The notes under the pieces: generated by a model
What the model saw: only the letters and a program-made list of their open reading frames with translations
Database searches by the model: none
Told to the model about the DNA's origin: nothing
From: Anthostomella pinea
Lineage: Eukaryota; Ascomycota; Sordariomycetes; Xylariales; Xylariaceae
DNA length: 64,000 nucleotides
Assembly (NCBI GenBank): GCA_963556695.1
Contig: CAUWAG010000019.1
Span: 620,001 to 684,000 of the forward strand
Direction: 5' to 3'
Translations under genes and position numbers: made by a program
Shown: one piece after another, positions 1 through 11,646 of the stretch
Numbering within the stretch: the first letter of the stretch is position 1
Layout: the number at the start of each line of letters is the position of its first letter

Positions 1-16
1 GGATTGATCGCTGCGT

Positions 17-165
17 TACTCTGAAATCTGAACCCTGACAAGTCTCCGTACACCACCCTTCCAGCAACCAACAGTTTATTCATCAAACCGGGATAAGGAC
101 AATGGAATAAGCATTGGAAGTAGCGTATCCAACTACAGCTGCTTATTCTTGTCTGCTCGAACTCT
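17..165 (+). mobile_element. Degraded copy of a TA-flanked MITE (copy 1)
   Basis: The segment carries AAGTCTCCGTACAC at 40-53, preceded by CTGAACCCTGAC, and then ATTCATCAAACCGG and GGAATAAGCA, in the same order as one arm of the two better-preserved copies at 47098-47294 and 48625-48829. The inner TATCCAACT and CTGCTTATTC motifs of the other arm are also present near 126-150. I cannot find the right terminal inverted repeat, so this copy is truncated or strongly diverged, and both borders are approximate. Confidence 0.45.
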
Positions 166-637
166 GATCTGTGTTCTATTACCCTTTTTCCGCGAAGCTT
201 TCTTGCGATTTCGAACAATACTCAGGTCTCAATAGATGTGATTGGAGAATGTGAGCCAGGCTGGCAATGAATATGAATGGGGAAACCCCCTGGTGGGCAA
301 GTAAGACCGACAGTGAATGGACTTTGCTATTGTTGACCCTTATAACAATGGAGGTGACACTAGACCAACAGAAACACCAATAGGCCATTCATTACTTATC
401 TGCAAATATATTCTGCTCACAAATTCAGGCACACACGTTCCTTTTGTTTCCACTTCCCGAGTCGAAGTCCGTACGAAAAGATCTCCTTATCTCAGGCTGG
501 TCATCATCACACCACAACTTCACTGCATCGCAATTACTTCACGGAGAAAAGCTCACCCCACACACGGGTCAGCCTCATCTTCATCTGCCACCTATCATCT
601 CTCTTACAAACACCCGACGACTAGCACCACCGGCGTG

Positions 638-1017
638 ATGCCTGCTGAGAATACCCCGACCCGGTCCGACGATGCCGATGAGCACGACACCGCCGGTGAA
701 CACGGCACTGCGAACCAGCTGTCCAAGTCTCGTGCCGAGAGCAAGAATGGCGAAGGACTTCCCGGCCTGCGGTACTTTGCGACCCCTTCTGGCCCAGCCT
801 GGCCAGCGGAGCACACGAGTAAGCATTCATGTCTATATTAACCCTTTGCGACACAGCTTACTATGACGTAGAAACGAAACCGTACAGCAAAACCCAACCC
901 TACGCCCCCTTCAACGCTAGCAAGGCAATTACAAGCGGCAAACATTCCATCTGGGGAAGTGGCTGGGCCAACAAGACCGATGACTACAAGGACGAGTTGG
1001 ACAAGAAGGAGAAGTAG
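638..1017 (+). CDS. Small spliced hypothetical protein, 113 aa
   Basis: Two exons, 638-818 and 857-1017, join across a 38-nt GTAAGC...CAG intron and give an open frame of 113 codons. The second exon is also open and ends in a Lys/Asp/Glu-rich tail (DDYKDELDKKEK). The first third is rich in Thr, Asp and His and looks disordered, while the middle (around GLPGLRYFATPSGPAWP and SIWGSGWANK) is richer in aromatic residues. I do not recognise the family. The intron is shorter than usual for filamentous fungi, which lowers confidence. The gene is convergent with the fatty acid synthase beta gene, whose stop lies at 1965. An alternative is that only part of this model is real. Confidence 0.45.
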
Positions 1018-1964
1018 GCGGAGGATGAGCGAGCCACAAGATGCTAGAACTCCACTCCGCGACAGTGACATACTGTGATCACGGTTACCAAAAGGAGAGA
1101 GAGAGAGATCAGCAGCGACCGAATTTAAGGCCTCATATTCAGCAGATATCGACGTCTTTTGCTATAAGCATCTTATTCCAGTGACGCCTATGACCGGAGC
1201 CACATACAATTGGTGGAGGCGGTATATTCGGTTTCCAATACTCAAATCAGGCTGTAAATGTTGGGCGGCTGCTGCAAAAAAGGCAGACAAATAACTAAAA
1301 AGGGGTGATAACCCGCGACGAATCAGGACCCACGAGCGCCAGACAAGAGGTCGATTGGCCTGCCGATAGGAAATATAATAGCAAGGGGCGAATGAATGCA
1401 TAACTAAAGTACCTACATACACAGATCTGCTACGAAAGTTACCCTGGTATGTGCGACATGTCGTGGCAAGTCCTCGTGGGAAGTGGTAGCCTTCACGATG
1501 ACGCCCCTCCACCTTGGAAAAGGTGTGTGAGATAGAGTATGCGGGGCATAATCCCAATCAATGCCAGAGGATGGTCAGAGAAGAGTATTAGTGATCGTTA
1601 CATTGGGGTTTGGTGTGCTCTCCGGAGCAAAACATGCATGAGTTTGTCGGACAGAAGACACAAACCTCCACCTGGCCAATGCCTTGCTACAGTTCGATAA
1701 AGTACTTGCATTCTTGATGAACGTGGAAACCACGAGATACGATAACTGTTCATTTCTCGCAGTCAACGAGGCAAGGATCCTGGGAATCTACAGGAACAAC
1801 TTGAATGACACTCTACTTCCCTCCCAACACCGACGTAGTGACAATGCCGCAGACCAACGCACCGCATAACGAATAACACAAATACACGTAGCTTCCTCTT
1901 TGAATACAGTCCAATGATGGTCCCTTCAGCGAAGTCGCAGATGCACACATCGCCCATGCAACAC
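1018..1964. other. Intergenic, 3' of two convergent genes
   Basis: No coding region that I can support. It must hold the 3' untranslated regions of the small gene ending at 1017 and of the fatty acid synthase beta gene ending at 1965. The short frames here lack codon-use or domain support. Confidence 0.5.
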
Positions 1965-4900
1965 TCAGCGGCCGCCACCATTAACAGTGACCTCTGGCGC
2001 GCCGGACACGTTAGCAGGAGCAGTGCGATTAACCCTGCTAGTGTCATCTTGATAGCTGTCCCAGTTCTGAATGATTTGCGCTAGCTTGGGCGACTTGGTC
2101 AGTTCATACACATTCTGGAAGTATTCTTTGGTGAGCTCAAACGGGCGGGCAGTGACGTTTGGAATGTATTTCCCGATGAGCTTAGACGGGTCGATGGACG
2201 TCTTGTGGATCTTCTTCAGCAATATGTTTCGGAATGGCTTGACACCGGATCGCAAGAAAGTAGAGTGGAAAGGTACGTCGATGCCTCTGAGGGGAATGGT
2301 AGCAGCCCCTCTTATCAGATTTATCGGGCGTGACTTCGCCTTAGTCTCCTTTGCGCTATCATTGATCATGTTGACTAGGCGCTCCTTCATGTCCTCGGGC
2401 TTGAGGTTTTTGCGCAGCTCGCTGATGTCAACCTTCTGCGACTTCAGATGGTCCGTAACGCCGGTGAGGGTATCGAGAGCGCGGAGATCTCCGGCGCAAA
2501 CATATTGCATGTTTGCAACGTTGTAGTTGACGATCTCCAGAAGCCAACCAGTCACTTCAGCAATCTTGCTAACGACAATTTGCAGCTCTTCCTCGCCAAA
2601 GGTTTTCGAGATGCGACTGGGGTTGACGGCACACATGGAGTAGTTTGATCGACCCTGTGCGTCGCGCTCCACAGCGACCTGCATCGTCAAGCCACGATAG
2701 AAGACAACAGACACCAAGGACTCAATAGGTAGCACGTCTGCCAAAGCAGCGAGCGCCGAGTACTCGCCTAGCGAGTGACCGGCGAAAGTGCTGTCCCGTG
2801 GTACGAGACCCTTTGCATTCATGTCTTCGAAACTGGCCTTCTCCATCAAAGTGAGGGCAGGCTGGGTGAACTGCGTAGCCGAAAGGAGGCCTGTAGGCGA
2901 TCGGTACGTGTACGACGTCGTTCTCTCGTCGATCTCCTTGAAAATGCGTTCGGACTTTACAGATCCGTCCACAGCGATGGTCTCGAAGTTCATCTGCATG
3001 TAGTTGTCCCGAATGGCCTTGCCACGAGGGCCACCGAAATGAATAGTGAGCTCCTTGGGGTTGTTCTTGACGATGTTCAAGATGGAAAAGCCTGTAAGAG
3101 TCAGCGGCGTTCATTTACTGAGATGCAAAAACTTACCATATGTGTCCAGGAGGTACTTGTCGGCCCTATCCCAGACTTCTTTGGCCACGGAACTCGTTCC
3201 GTACAAGTCCATACCCATGCCCTGCTCCTGGGAGCCCTGGCCGGTGAAGATATAAGCCGTAATGGGCTGTTCGACTTCGGCTTCTCCAAGGAGAACTTTG
3301 TCTTCAGTTTCCTTGTTGCTTGCCTCAACCTTGATGATCTTGCGGCCACCCACCATGCCGACATGCTGAAGCTTAACTTGGATGTCGTCATTGGGTAGAA
3401 CCATACCGACCAACGAGGCATGGAAGCTACGAACACGGCCGACGTTGTTCTCAGCAGCCCATGTCTCTACCAGGCTTCGCACAGCAGCGCTGGAGTACAT
3501 GCCGTGGGTGATGGTACCAGGAAGGTTGGCATAGCTGGAGAAAACACGAGAAACATGGATCGGGTTGTAGTCACCCGAGACCTTGGCGTAGTTCTCGTTG
3601 GAAGCAGGCGCCTTCAATTTCAGAGGAGTCCTGCCACTCAGAGGAATGGGGTTCTCAAAAACGATGGGCTGCTCAATAGAGGATCCATGACGGGCAAGGT
3701 AGTCAACAACAGGGTTGCCGTGAGAGACTCCTGCGTCGTAGTCGACAATGGCAATCTGGATGATCTCCTTGGTGGGGAGCTCGATCAGCACCTGACCCCT
3801 TGTCTCAACATTCGCGAAGGTCGTCCTGTTCTTGAACTTGACGAAGCTTTGGAGTCGGAAGGTCAAGGTCTGACCAAGTAACTCTATATCGTTCCTTTCA
3901 ACTTGGAACCAGTCCTTAGAACGCAATACGGCGACATCCTTCGAAGTAGCAAGGTGAACTTGCATTGGCGTTTCGAGTCTGCGTTGGAAGGTGTTTTTAA
4001 AGTCTGTGTAGACACCGCGGTACAGAAATTGCGACGTGACCTCCATGACAGGTTGCCCACCCCGGTAGATGGTGCCGGTGACTTCCACCATCTTCCCAGA
4101 CTCTTGATTGATGACACCATTGATCTGTGCCTTTGCCTGGACGTCGTCGCCTTTCTTGAGAGGCTCAGCGCCTGGCATCATTCGGAAGCCGTTGGACAAA
4201 TGCACCAGCTTCAAAAGATCACCATCGATCATGCGCGGGAAGATAGGCTTTGTGATGGCCTTCCATCCAACGACGATGGCAAAGTCCATGGGTGCGAACA
4301 TCTCCTTGCCAGGACGGTCAACAAATGCCTCGCCAGTGTTGCCCACGGCATGCACGAAGTCGTTGATGTCTCCGCTGGTAATTGTGGTGCGTCCACCGTC
4401 GAATACACTTGTAACGGGAGCATCCAGATTGATCGCCTCATCGCCAAACCAGGCTCGCCAGTAGAACTCTTTAATATGATCATTGCGCCCTTCCATTACC
4501 TCATGAATAGGTGCGTATCCAGCTTCGGGCCGGTAGACAAATCGAAGGGGCAACGAGACTGGTTTTCCAAGGGCAGTAGTATCCTTGATCATGTTGACGA
4601 CGATTTCCTTGCGCCCATCAAACTTGACTTCAATGACGTCGACATATTGGTTGTGTCGCGGCTGTTCACGAACGATGATGGACGTTTTGGCTGGCTCGTT
4701 CGGGTGGAGTATCTCGACGAATAGACCACGAACAGGTGCGAAGATACGCCTCATCGGATTTGTCTGGTACTTCTGCCCCTGGACCAAGACTTCGGAGTTG
4801 AATAGTGCATGTCGCCAGGATCGGCGCGGACCAGCCAAAAGGGCCAGCCAGCTGTCGACGGAAGGCAGCGCGACGCCTGCAGACGATGACAGACGGTAGG

Positions 4901-7900
4901 TGTGCTTGTGCGCATCTTTGGACACGGTGAGGCCTTCAATATTCAGTGGCACTTCAGTCTCCACCAGCTTGCCTCCGAAATACTCAATGACTGGGATCGA
5001 GCTCTCTTTGCCGGCATACACATCTTTGGTGAGGCTGGAGATGTGAGCGTTGTGAATGCCATCTAGGATGTCCTTGATAGGCTCGTCCATAATAGTCGAG
5101 AACTTGACCGCCATAGGTCCCTGCAAGATACAGGTTCGGCCGACATCTTGATCAATGACTGCTTCAAGATCTTCGGACTGCCACAGTGAATCTTTCTTGA
5201 AAAAGAACTCGAAGCTTTCATCCAAAGACGGAACGAAGGTGACGGGTTTCTGACCACGACGTTGACAGAGAAGCAAGAAATGCTGGACGTCTTGGGCATT
5301 GATGATCTGTGTGTCGGCCTTGGGATAACGAGAGAAAATCTTGTCGACTGTAACGAAAGGCTCGTCGAGATCCGAGTAGTTCTGGAGGAGCGAAGGGCTG
5401 GTGTGGCCAGAAGTGAATCGTTCCTCGAGACGATGAATGAAATCGCCTGTCAGCTTTCTATAAGATGGGTCAATCCAACGCGACTCATGCTTGACGTAAA
5501 GAAGCTCGACCATGCGACGCACAACCTCATCGTAGGTCATGTCCTCAAGGTCTACTGTCTGGCCAGCCTTGTTCCGCCCAAACCAGACCTTCTGGAAATC
5601 ATCGTTCAACTTCTTGATGATATATTCGCGGCTCTGCTTGAGTGCGGCGACGCGCTTCTCCTTGGGTAGGCTGAAAATCTTCTGGTCCATCTCGGCCCAG
5701 AATAGAACACCGCGGGTGGCAAGTTTGTGAATGGGCTCCCCCATCTCTGACCGGACAGTGATAACACCGCCCGCCGGACCCTTGTAAGTCTTCTCCCATT
5801 TGTCATCTGCCAGTCCTTCGGCGTCGACGATAGCCTTTTTGGCGCTCTTGCTGGTGTGCGCCTCCTTGGCAACCATCATGCGGCTGCCAAACAAGCAGCC
5901 GTCAAAAGGCATGGGTGGGTATCCGTACTTCTTCGACCAGTCACCCGTCAGGTATGGGTAAGTGTCTTCGGCACCACCGAACCCACTTCCAGCGACCAGT
6001 ACGATGTTGTCCGATCGTCGGATACGACCATACATCTGCAGAATGGGTTGGTGGAAATCTTCGTAGGAGTGATGTCCGCCGCCACGACCACCAGTCCATT
6101 GGAGGAACACGGGGAAAGTTGGGTTGGCCTTCGCGATATTGATGACAGCCTGTATAGATTCCATGGAGCCTGGCTTGAATGCGATATGCTTGAGCCCCAG
6201 GGTTTCGATGTATTCCTGCGCAACCTCGATAGACGGGACACCCGCGCCAATAGTGAGACCTTCAATCGGGATGCCCTCAGAGCGCAGTCGGCCGATAAGG
6301 GGAATCTGCCATCCCATGGCGCGAGGATTGACGTAGATCAGGTTGATGGTAATACCGCGGCCTGCAGGTATGTTTTCTTCAATTTTGGCTAGGGCTTCGG
6401 TCATGGTTTTACCATTATAGTAACCACCGCCAGCCAACTCAATTTGGTACCCAGCGTTCATAGTCGCAGCGACAAAGTCCCACGGCACGGTGCAGGGAGT
6501 CATACCAGCAACCATGATCGGCGGCACACCGAGCAATCTACTCATCTTGGTGTCGACGTAGGTCTCACCGCTGGAAGTCTTGACTAGACGAGGGCCGTAT
6601 TCCTTTACCCAGTCGATGGCATAGACCACAGCATCTTCTTCGTCTCGATCGAAAAGTTCGGACTTGTATCCAACTTCTTGTGCAGAACCGTCAATGGTTC
6701 CGGCAAGGATGACACGCACGCCTGTACCCTCCTTGTTGCGGCTCGTTAAGATACCGAGGCCGGAGATACCACCTGGGCCGAAGTCCAGGACATGAGTAGC
6801 ATCGGGGAAGACAGTTGCCTTCTCCCATTGAACGGGGTCTCTTGTAATCATACGGATCAGGGATGGCACAATGTCGCCAGTGACCTCATCCCTGAGGTCC
6901 GCTCCATTGCACGTGTTATAGACAGCGAAGCCCAAGGCTGATGCGTCGATCTTGATGTTCTTGAGATCCTCATCGATCAGTTTGGTCGCCTCTGCGAGAT
7001 ACTTGCTGTGGAAGGGGGCAGTGATAGGCAAGAAGCGGTTGACGAATCGGATCTTGCGCTGAGTGTGCGGTATCTTGGCTTGGTCCAAGCCGGTAGGGGC
7101 CTTGACCTTCCGTAGCTGTAGATTGAGACCATACAGAGAAATAGGCGGGCCCGTCACAACCATGTTCCGGGGACTATTGACCAGCGAGATGGCAATGTGA
7201 CGATCTGCAGGGAGGTACTGATTTGTCGCATCGATATGCTTTTGCACCTCGCTCTCAGGCAAGTCTCGGATACTCAACATCGGTGTTGGGTCACCCTCGC
7301 CATTGTCTATCGAGTCCCTCAGCATACCAGGAGTCAAAGACGTCGTGGGGAACACCTGTTGACTGCGAGCGCCGATCCAGAAAAGAATGGTGATTGCATT
7401 ACTGGCATATCTCTCGTACGAGTCCCAAGAATCTGCAGCGGCCGTGGCTGCCGCAACAACGATCCCCTGGGAGTGGCCCGTAGCACCACGGATGCGCTCT
7501 CTGAGTAGTCCAGGGTGTACACCGAGGCCCTTTGCGAGTATCTGGTAGTGGCAAAGCTGCACTAGACCAATCAATGGCAAACTGACCGGTGCAGAAATGA
7601 GGTAGTCGGCATCCGGAGTAGTATCAGGAGATTGCAGCCATTCCATTATATCCAGACCCTTGGCGTACAACTTCAGGGCTCTGGGGTCTGTCGCAAGATT
7701 CTGCAGCAGCTCGGCGGATGCTGTCACAAGCCCGCCCACGAATGAAGGGTACGTCTCATACACTTCACGAAGCTCATCGAAGTACTCGACGATATTACCC
7801 TGGCCGCCGAAAATGTTGTAAATGAACGCTTCCTCATCGTCAGCAGCCCTCATCAACGCCGACTCGTGAGGCCGGATGGCACGATGTGCGACGGACCGGG

Positions 7901-8327
7901 CTGCGTAGTAGCATCGAACCACGGCAACCTGCTTCTGAAGAATGCCGGGCAAGTTCTTTGCTAGAGCATGGACGTCGTTGCCTCTGAGAAACATGCGCTC
8001 GAACTCGTTGAGGACAAGCTTTAGAAGTTCCTCGTACGACCCCTGGGCATCATCTTCGCCCTCGTCAACCTCGTGGGCGACATAGCCCATGTATCTCGCG
8101 ACAAGCTCAGCTACCGACGACGGTTCGTCATCTTGGGCCAATTCGTCCGTAGGCGTGGGAAGGCCGGCGGTGAAGCGGTCTCTCAGTTGCGAAGCGTGGA
8201 AGTGGAGACCTGTCGGGACGAGGAAGGAAGTGTCGAGGGATCCATGGGTGAGGGTGAGTGGCCGGAGAGAAGCTGAGGATCTAGGAGTAGACACGCCCGT
8301 CTGGGGGCCAGTGCCAGTGCCGTACAT
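1965..8327 (-). CDS. Fatty acid synthase subunit beta (FAS1 type)
   Basis: The cytosolic type I fatty acid synthase beta chain carries acetyltransferase, enoyl reductase, dehydratase and malonyl/palmitoyl transferase activities and pairs with the alpha chain in an alpha6beta6 complex. Exons are 8327-3137 and 3091-1965, with a 45-nt GTAAGT...CAG intron; the joined frame is 2105 aa, a normal length. Visible motifs in order: acetyltransferase GATGHSQG (Ser286), enoyl reductase with the FMN-type barrel start [13 protein letters not shown] near 600, a double hot-dog dehydratase region with [10 protein letters not shown] near 1586, [13 protein letters not shown] near 1696, and the malonyl/palmitoyl transferase nucleophile GHSLGEYSA (Ser1837) in exon 2. 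No catalytic residue I checked is missing. It is divergent from the alpha gene at 11647. The C-terminal tail after NWDSYQDD is poorly conserved and could be strain-specific. Confidence 0.97.
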
Positions 8328-8558
8328 GTTCAGGCGGGATTGTGGATTTAGGGTTGCGCAGGACGATGCTTGAGTGACGAGTTAGCTAGGAGCTCCGTGA
8401 AGAACTGGGCACAATTGAACCATCATACACTGGAGAGGATCTCCGTGCACTCAGCGAAGAGCAGGAGACGTTGCTGATCTACTGCGCAAGCACAAGCAGA
8501 AGGCTTGTCGTCGAGTAGGTTTGCGGGTGAATGTAAAGAAGGGCGACCACGCAATGGC

Positions 8559-8592
8559 GTTGGTATTGGTGTTGGTATAGGTATTGGTATTG
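8559..8592. repeat. Imperfect hexamer repeat (TTGGTA-like)
   Basis: About five imperfect copies of GGTATTG/GGTGTTG lie just upstream of the FAS beta start. The purine/thymine-rich tract is probably in its 5' leader or promoter. Confidence 0.6.
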
Positions 8593-9409
8593 TGAATCGA
8601 AATGCGCCAACAGCCTCGATAACGGGCGGCTGCAATGACAATGACGAGCGTTTCGGGTTGACTATCTGCCTGTCTGCGTTGTCTCAGATAGGGGATCGTG
8701 GAGTGGTGAGGGGGTTGAGTTAAAGCGCGGGTAGGTGGGAGCGCCCGAGTTTGGTGGTGTTCGCGTTCGTGGTCGTGGTTAGGGAGCTCCAACCAGATCA
8801 GTGTCGACGGGAATCAAGTTGGGAGTTAGTTGGAAGGAGCACTTGAGTTGAATTCGCACCTGAACCACCACAAATACGGGCCCTCCAATCAGGTCTCTGG
8901 GCTATAGCAGGAAGCAGCGCTGCTGGAATAAGGTACCTCACGAGTCACGAGCGCCTTCCGTCCCCTGGCCAGGTCACTCAACGTGGTAACTTTCAAATGT
9001 TATTATCACCCGACGGGACATTCACGAGGGTGTGAAACCAGCAACTGGCGACAGACGCGGCCAACATTGGAGCTCTCCCATTCGCAGGAAAGCTCTCGCC
9101 AATTTTTTTTGCGTTCTTGTTGGGGATCCATTCGGATTGGGTGCCACACGATTCACGACAGGGGCTGGGAGACTAATGGCTGTCCACGTACCGGTACTTT
9201 GAAGATGGAGACCTCTGACCACCCGCACCTGGACTCCACGTACCTAGTTCCAAAGTGCAGTGACAGTCGCCTCTGAGAAAACAAGTCACATTTCTTCAAA
9301 GTTGCTCTGGGCGACAACTGCAAATTGGAGATGGATTGTCGTCGTGTCGATTTGCTTCTTACCTCACTTTTTACCCATGAATGGGTTTGGTGATGTCATT
9401 GGAGTTGAA

Positions 9410-9428
9410 AAACAAAACAAAACAAAAC
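9410..9428. repeat. (AAAAC)n microsatellite
   Basis: Four near-perfect AAAAC units in the FAS intergenic region. Confidence 0.7.
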
Positions 9429-9501
9429 ATACCTTAGAGGTCGAGTATGGCTACATCTGCAGTCCCGAAGATCCGTATTCCTCGGAGATATCTACTATGT
9501 A

Positions 9502-9530
9502 CCGGCTCCGGCTCCGGCTCCGGCTCCGGC
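9502..9530. repeat. (CCGGCT)n microsatellite
   Basis: Nearly five perfect CCGGCT units in the FAS intergenic region, followed by a diverged CCCCGA unit. Confidence 0.8.
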
Positions 9531-11646
9531 CCCGAGATATCCATCAACCTTGGAGGCCTTGTATGTTGAATAGCATATCGCACTGAACAACACCGTGTCT
9601 GAAGTTCGTGTGTGTATGGAGGCGAGAAAAGACAGAGCACGATGTTCGCATCACCAGCAAAGTATTCCTTGCCTTCAGCCATTGATCTAGTGAGGCCAAA
9701 GAAAGGGGTCCCAGCGCCAGTGTGCATGTGACCGTTCTCTCACAACAGTACAGAGCTCCGCGAGTGATATGATGCTAAACCGCGGGTAGACAGCTTGCGG
9801 GTCAACTCGGTGATCTGCAAGTAATAAGACAATTGTTCAGGATTCAGGATGTGATGATGCATATCGTCAACCCCAAAGACCTCTAAGCTACCGTCACTAC
9901 AAAGGACCTGTCCTCAACCAACCTCATGTGGAACATCAGACAACAGCTGCCGGGTGGGCGTGTGCATGTGATACTCCTGTCCCGAGTTCTGTTGGCAAAG
10001 TCCAGTCAAACATCAACATGAATGAGGGTGAGTGAGGATGCTGATGAAGGGTACATGTAACCGCAAGATGTACTGGTACTTAACCTCGGCCCTGTAGTAT
10101 TCCCGCCAGGGTGGCACTACAGGGGTCGAACGCCAAGAAAAGGGTACTCGACCATCGGCCCAGCGGGCTTTTTCTTGTTGGCACCTACGAGCAAGGCGAC
10201 TAGTCGACTTCGGCAGTGACTGAAAAACACAACAGGGTGGCGTCGCCGCGCAGTTCACTGCGAAGCTGCCCCTGATAGGGGAGAAGAGCGCCATGAGCTC
10301 ATATTGGGAAAGTCAATGGCCAAAAAGGTTTCCCGGTTTCGTCGTATCTCAGCTGGGTGATCGTTTGAGTTGAGGCCCGGTAAGGTAAGGTATGCAGGAT
10401 TGCGGGATCGATAATAAAATACAGATGTCAATGTTGCGGCGAGTTGAGCTGAGACGCAGCGTGGGGAAGTGGTCTAGAGTGGCACTAGACTCGGATAGGA
10501 TTAGGCAGAAGAGATCGTTGAGAAATGGTGGAGTTAGAGCAGCCCCTAGGCGCATGAAAAGGGGCCAAATCTGCTCAGGCGGCACATCACGAATCGGCTG
10601 ATCGGGTGCCAGGGGCTCCTGTTTGGAATCTTGGGGCAGCAACTGCAGGTGATGAGCACATCAGCCACCAAACCGTACATATGTGTTGGCGATAAGGAAG
10701 GCAGGGCTAGCTAGGGCTGATGAGGACTGAAGGAAGTTGGGATTTGAGGATCTCGTGCATGTAGGGTACTCTCTATGCAGGGTGTGTGGAGGTGGGTACT
10801 TGGTAGGAGCGGAAGCCAATTGCCCGGCAGCCCGGTCGACCGACAGCCTCCCCCCAGCCGGGCCTGCCAGCCAAACCCCTGGCGGCCAATCTAATCAAGT
10901 GCCAGCATCCAGTTTTTCTGGAGCAGGAAGGCATGATGCAGTTCAACATTTGGGAAAGCTCCGTCCAATTCCGTGCCCCTTCAGCCCCTTCCACACCAGG
11001 CAGACCAGTGCAAGTCTCACTCACCACCACGGACCACCACTGATCACCAGCACGTCGGCTGGGAAGCGACCTGCTATTGTACAGTACCTTACCTATCTAC
11101 CTACCTAACCTATCATTACTACTGCCAGCCAAACCGGCTAGCTCTGCCTCTCGCTCGCTACCTGCCTCCCGCCACTTCTGTGCTGGCGGAGATCTTGCGT
11201 TGTACGATCCCATCTACTAGGCCCTGCCTGTGCTCAAACCGTGATACAAGACAATTTCTACCACACACTGCCAGCCTAGGTAGAGACACTGAGACTTCGT
11301 CCTCCTCCTCCCACTCTGCAGCGGCACCGATCCAACCGTCAATCCAGGCTCGCGTGCTTGTCTCGGCTGCTTTTTTCCACTTTCCTGTTAGATTTTCCAA
11401 ACCCACGTCTCGAGTCGAGTCCAGCTATCGCGGCGTGGCATTACCGTCGAGAAGCAAAGGGGGAAAGCACACCCCTTCGACCAGCCCGACGACCCTCTTT
11501 CGACCTCCCCTCCCATATTGGCCCCGCCGAAACTCCATAAACACAATAGAGATACCCATTGGAGCCGGCAGCAATCCCTAAACCTCACATAGATCGCTCC
11601 CACAGCGTCTCCGACCCCGTCAGCCCTACGCGGCGCCTCCTTCAAG

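Larger units (their letters stand above)
8328..11646. promoter_or_regulatory. Shared upstream region of divergent FAS genes
   Basis: This 3319-bp interval separates the start codons of the two fatty acid synthase subunit genes and contains no supported gene. It must hold both promoters and 5' leaders. Several CCAAT-type boxes can be seen (for example near 8885 and 10887), but I cannot say which are used. Joint regulation of the two subunits is an inference from the arrangement. The interval also carries short tandem repeats at 8559-8592, 9410-9428 and 9502-9530. Confidence 0.6.

Noticed and set aside
2071..7522. Many plus- and minus-strand open frames within the FAS beta gene
   Set aside because: They are out-of-frame or antisense shadows of a well-supported 2105-aa protein.
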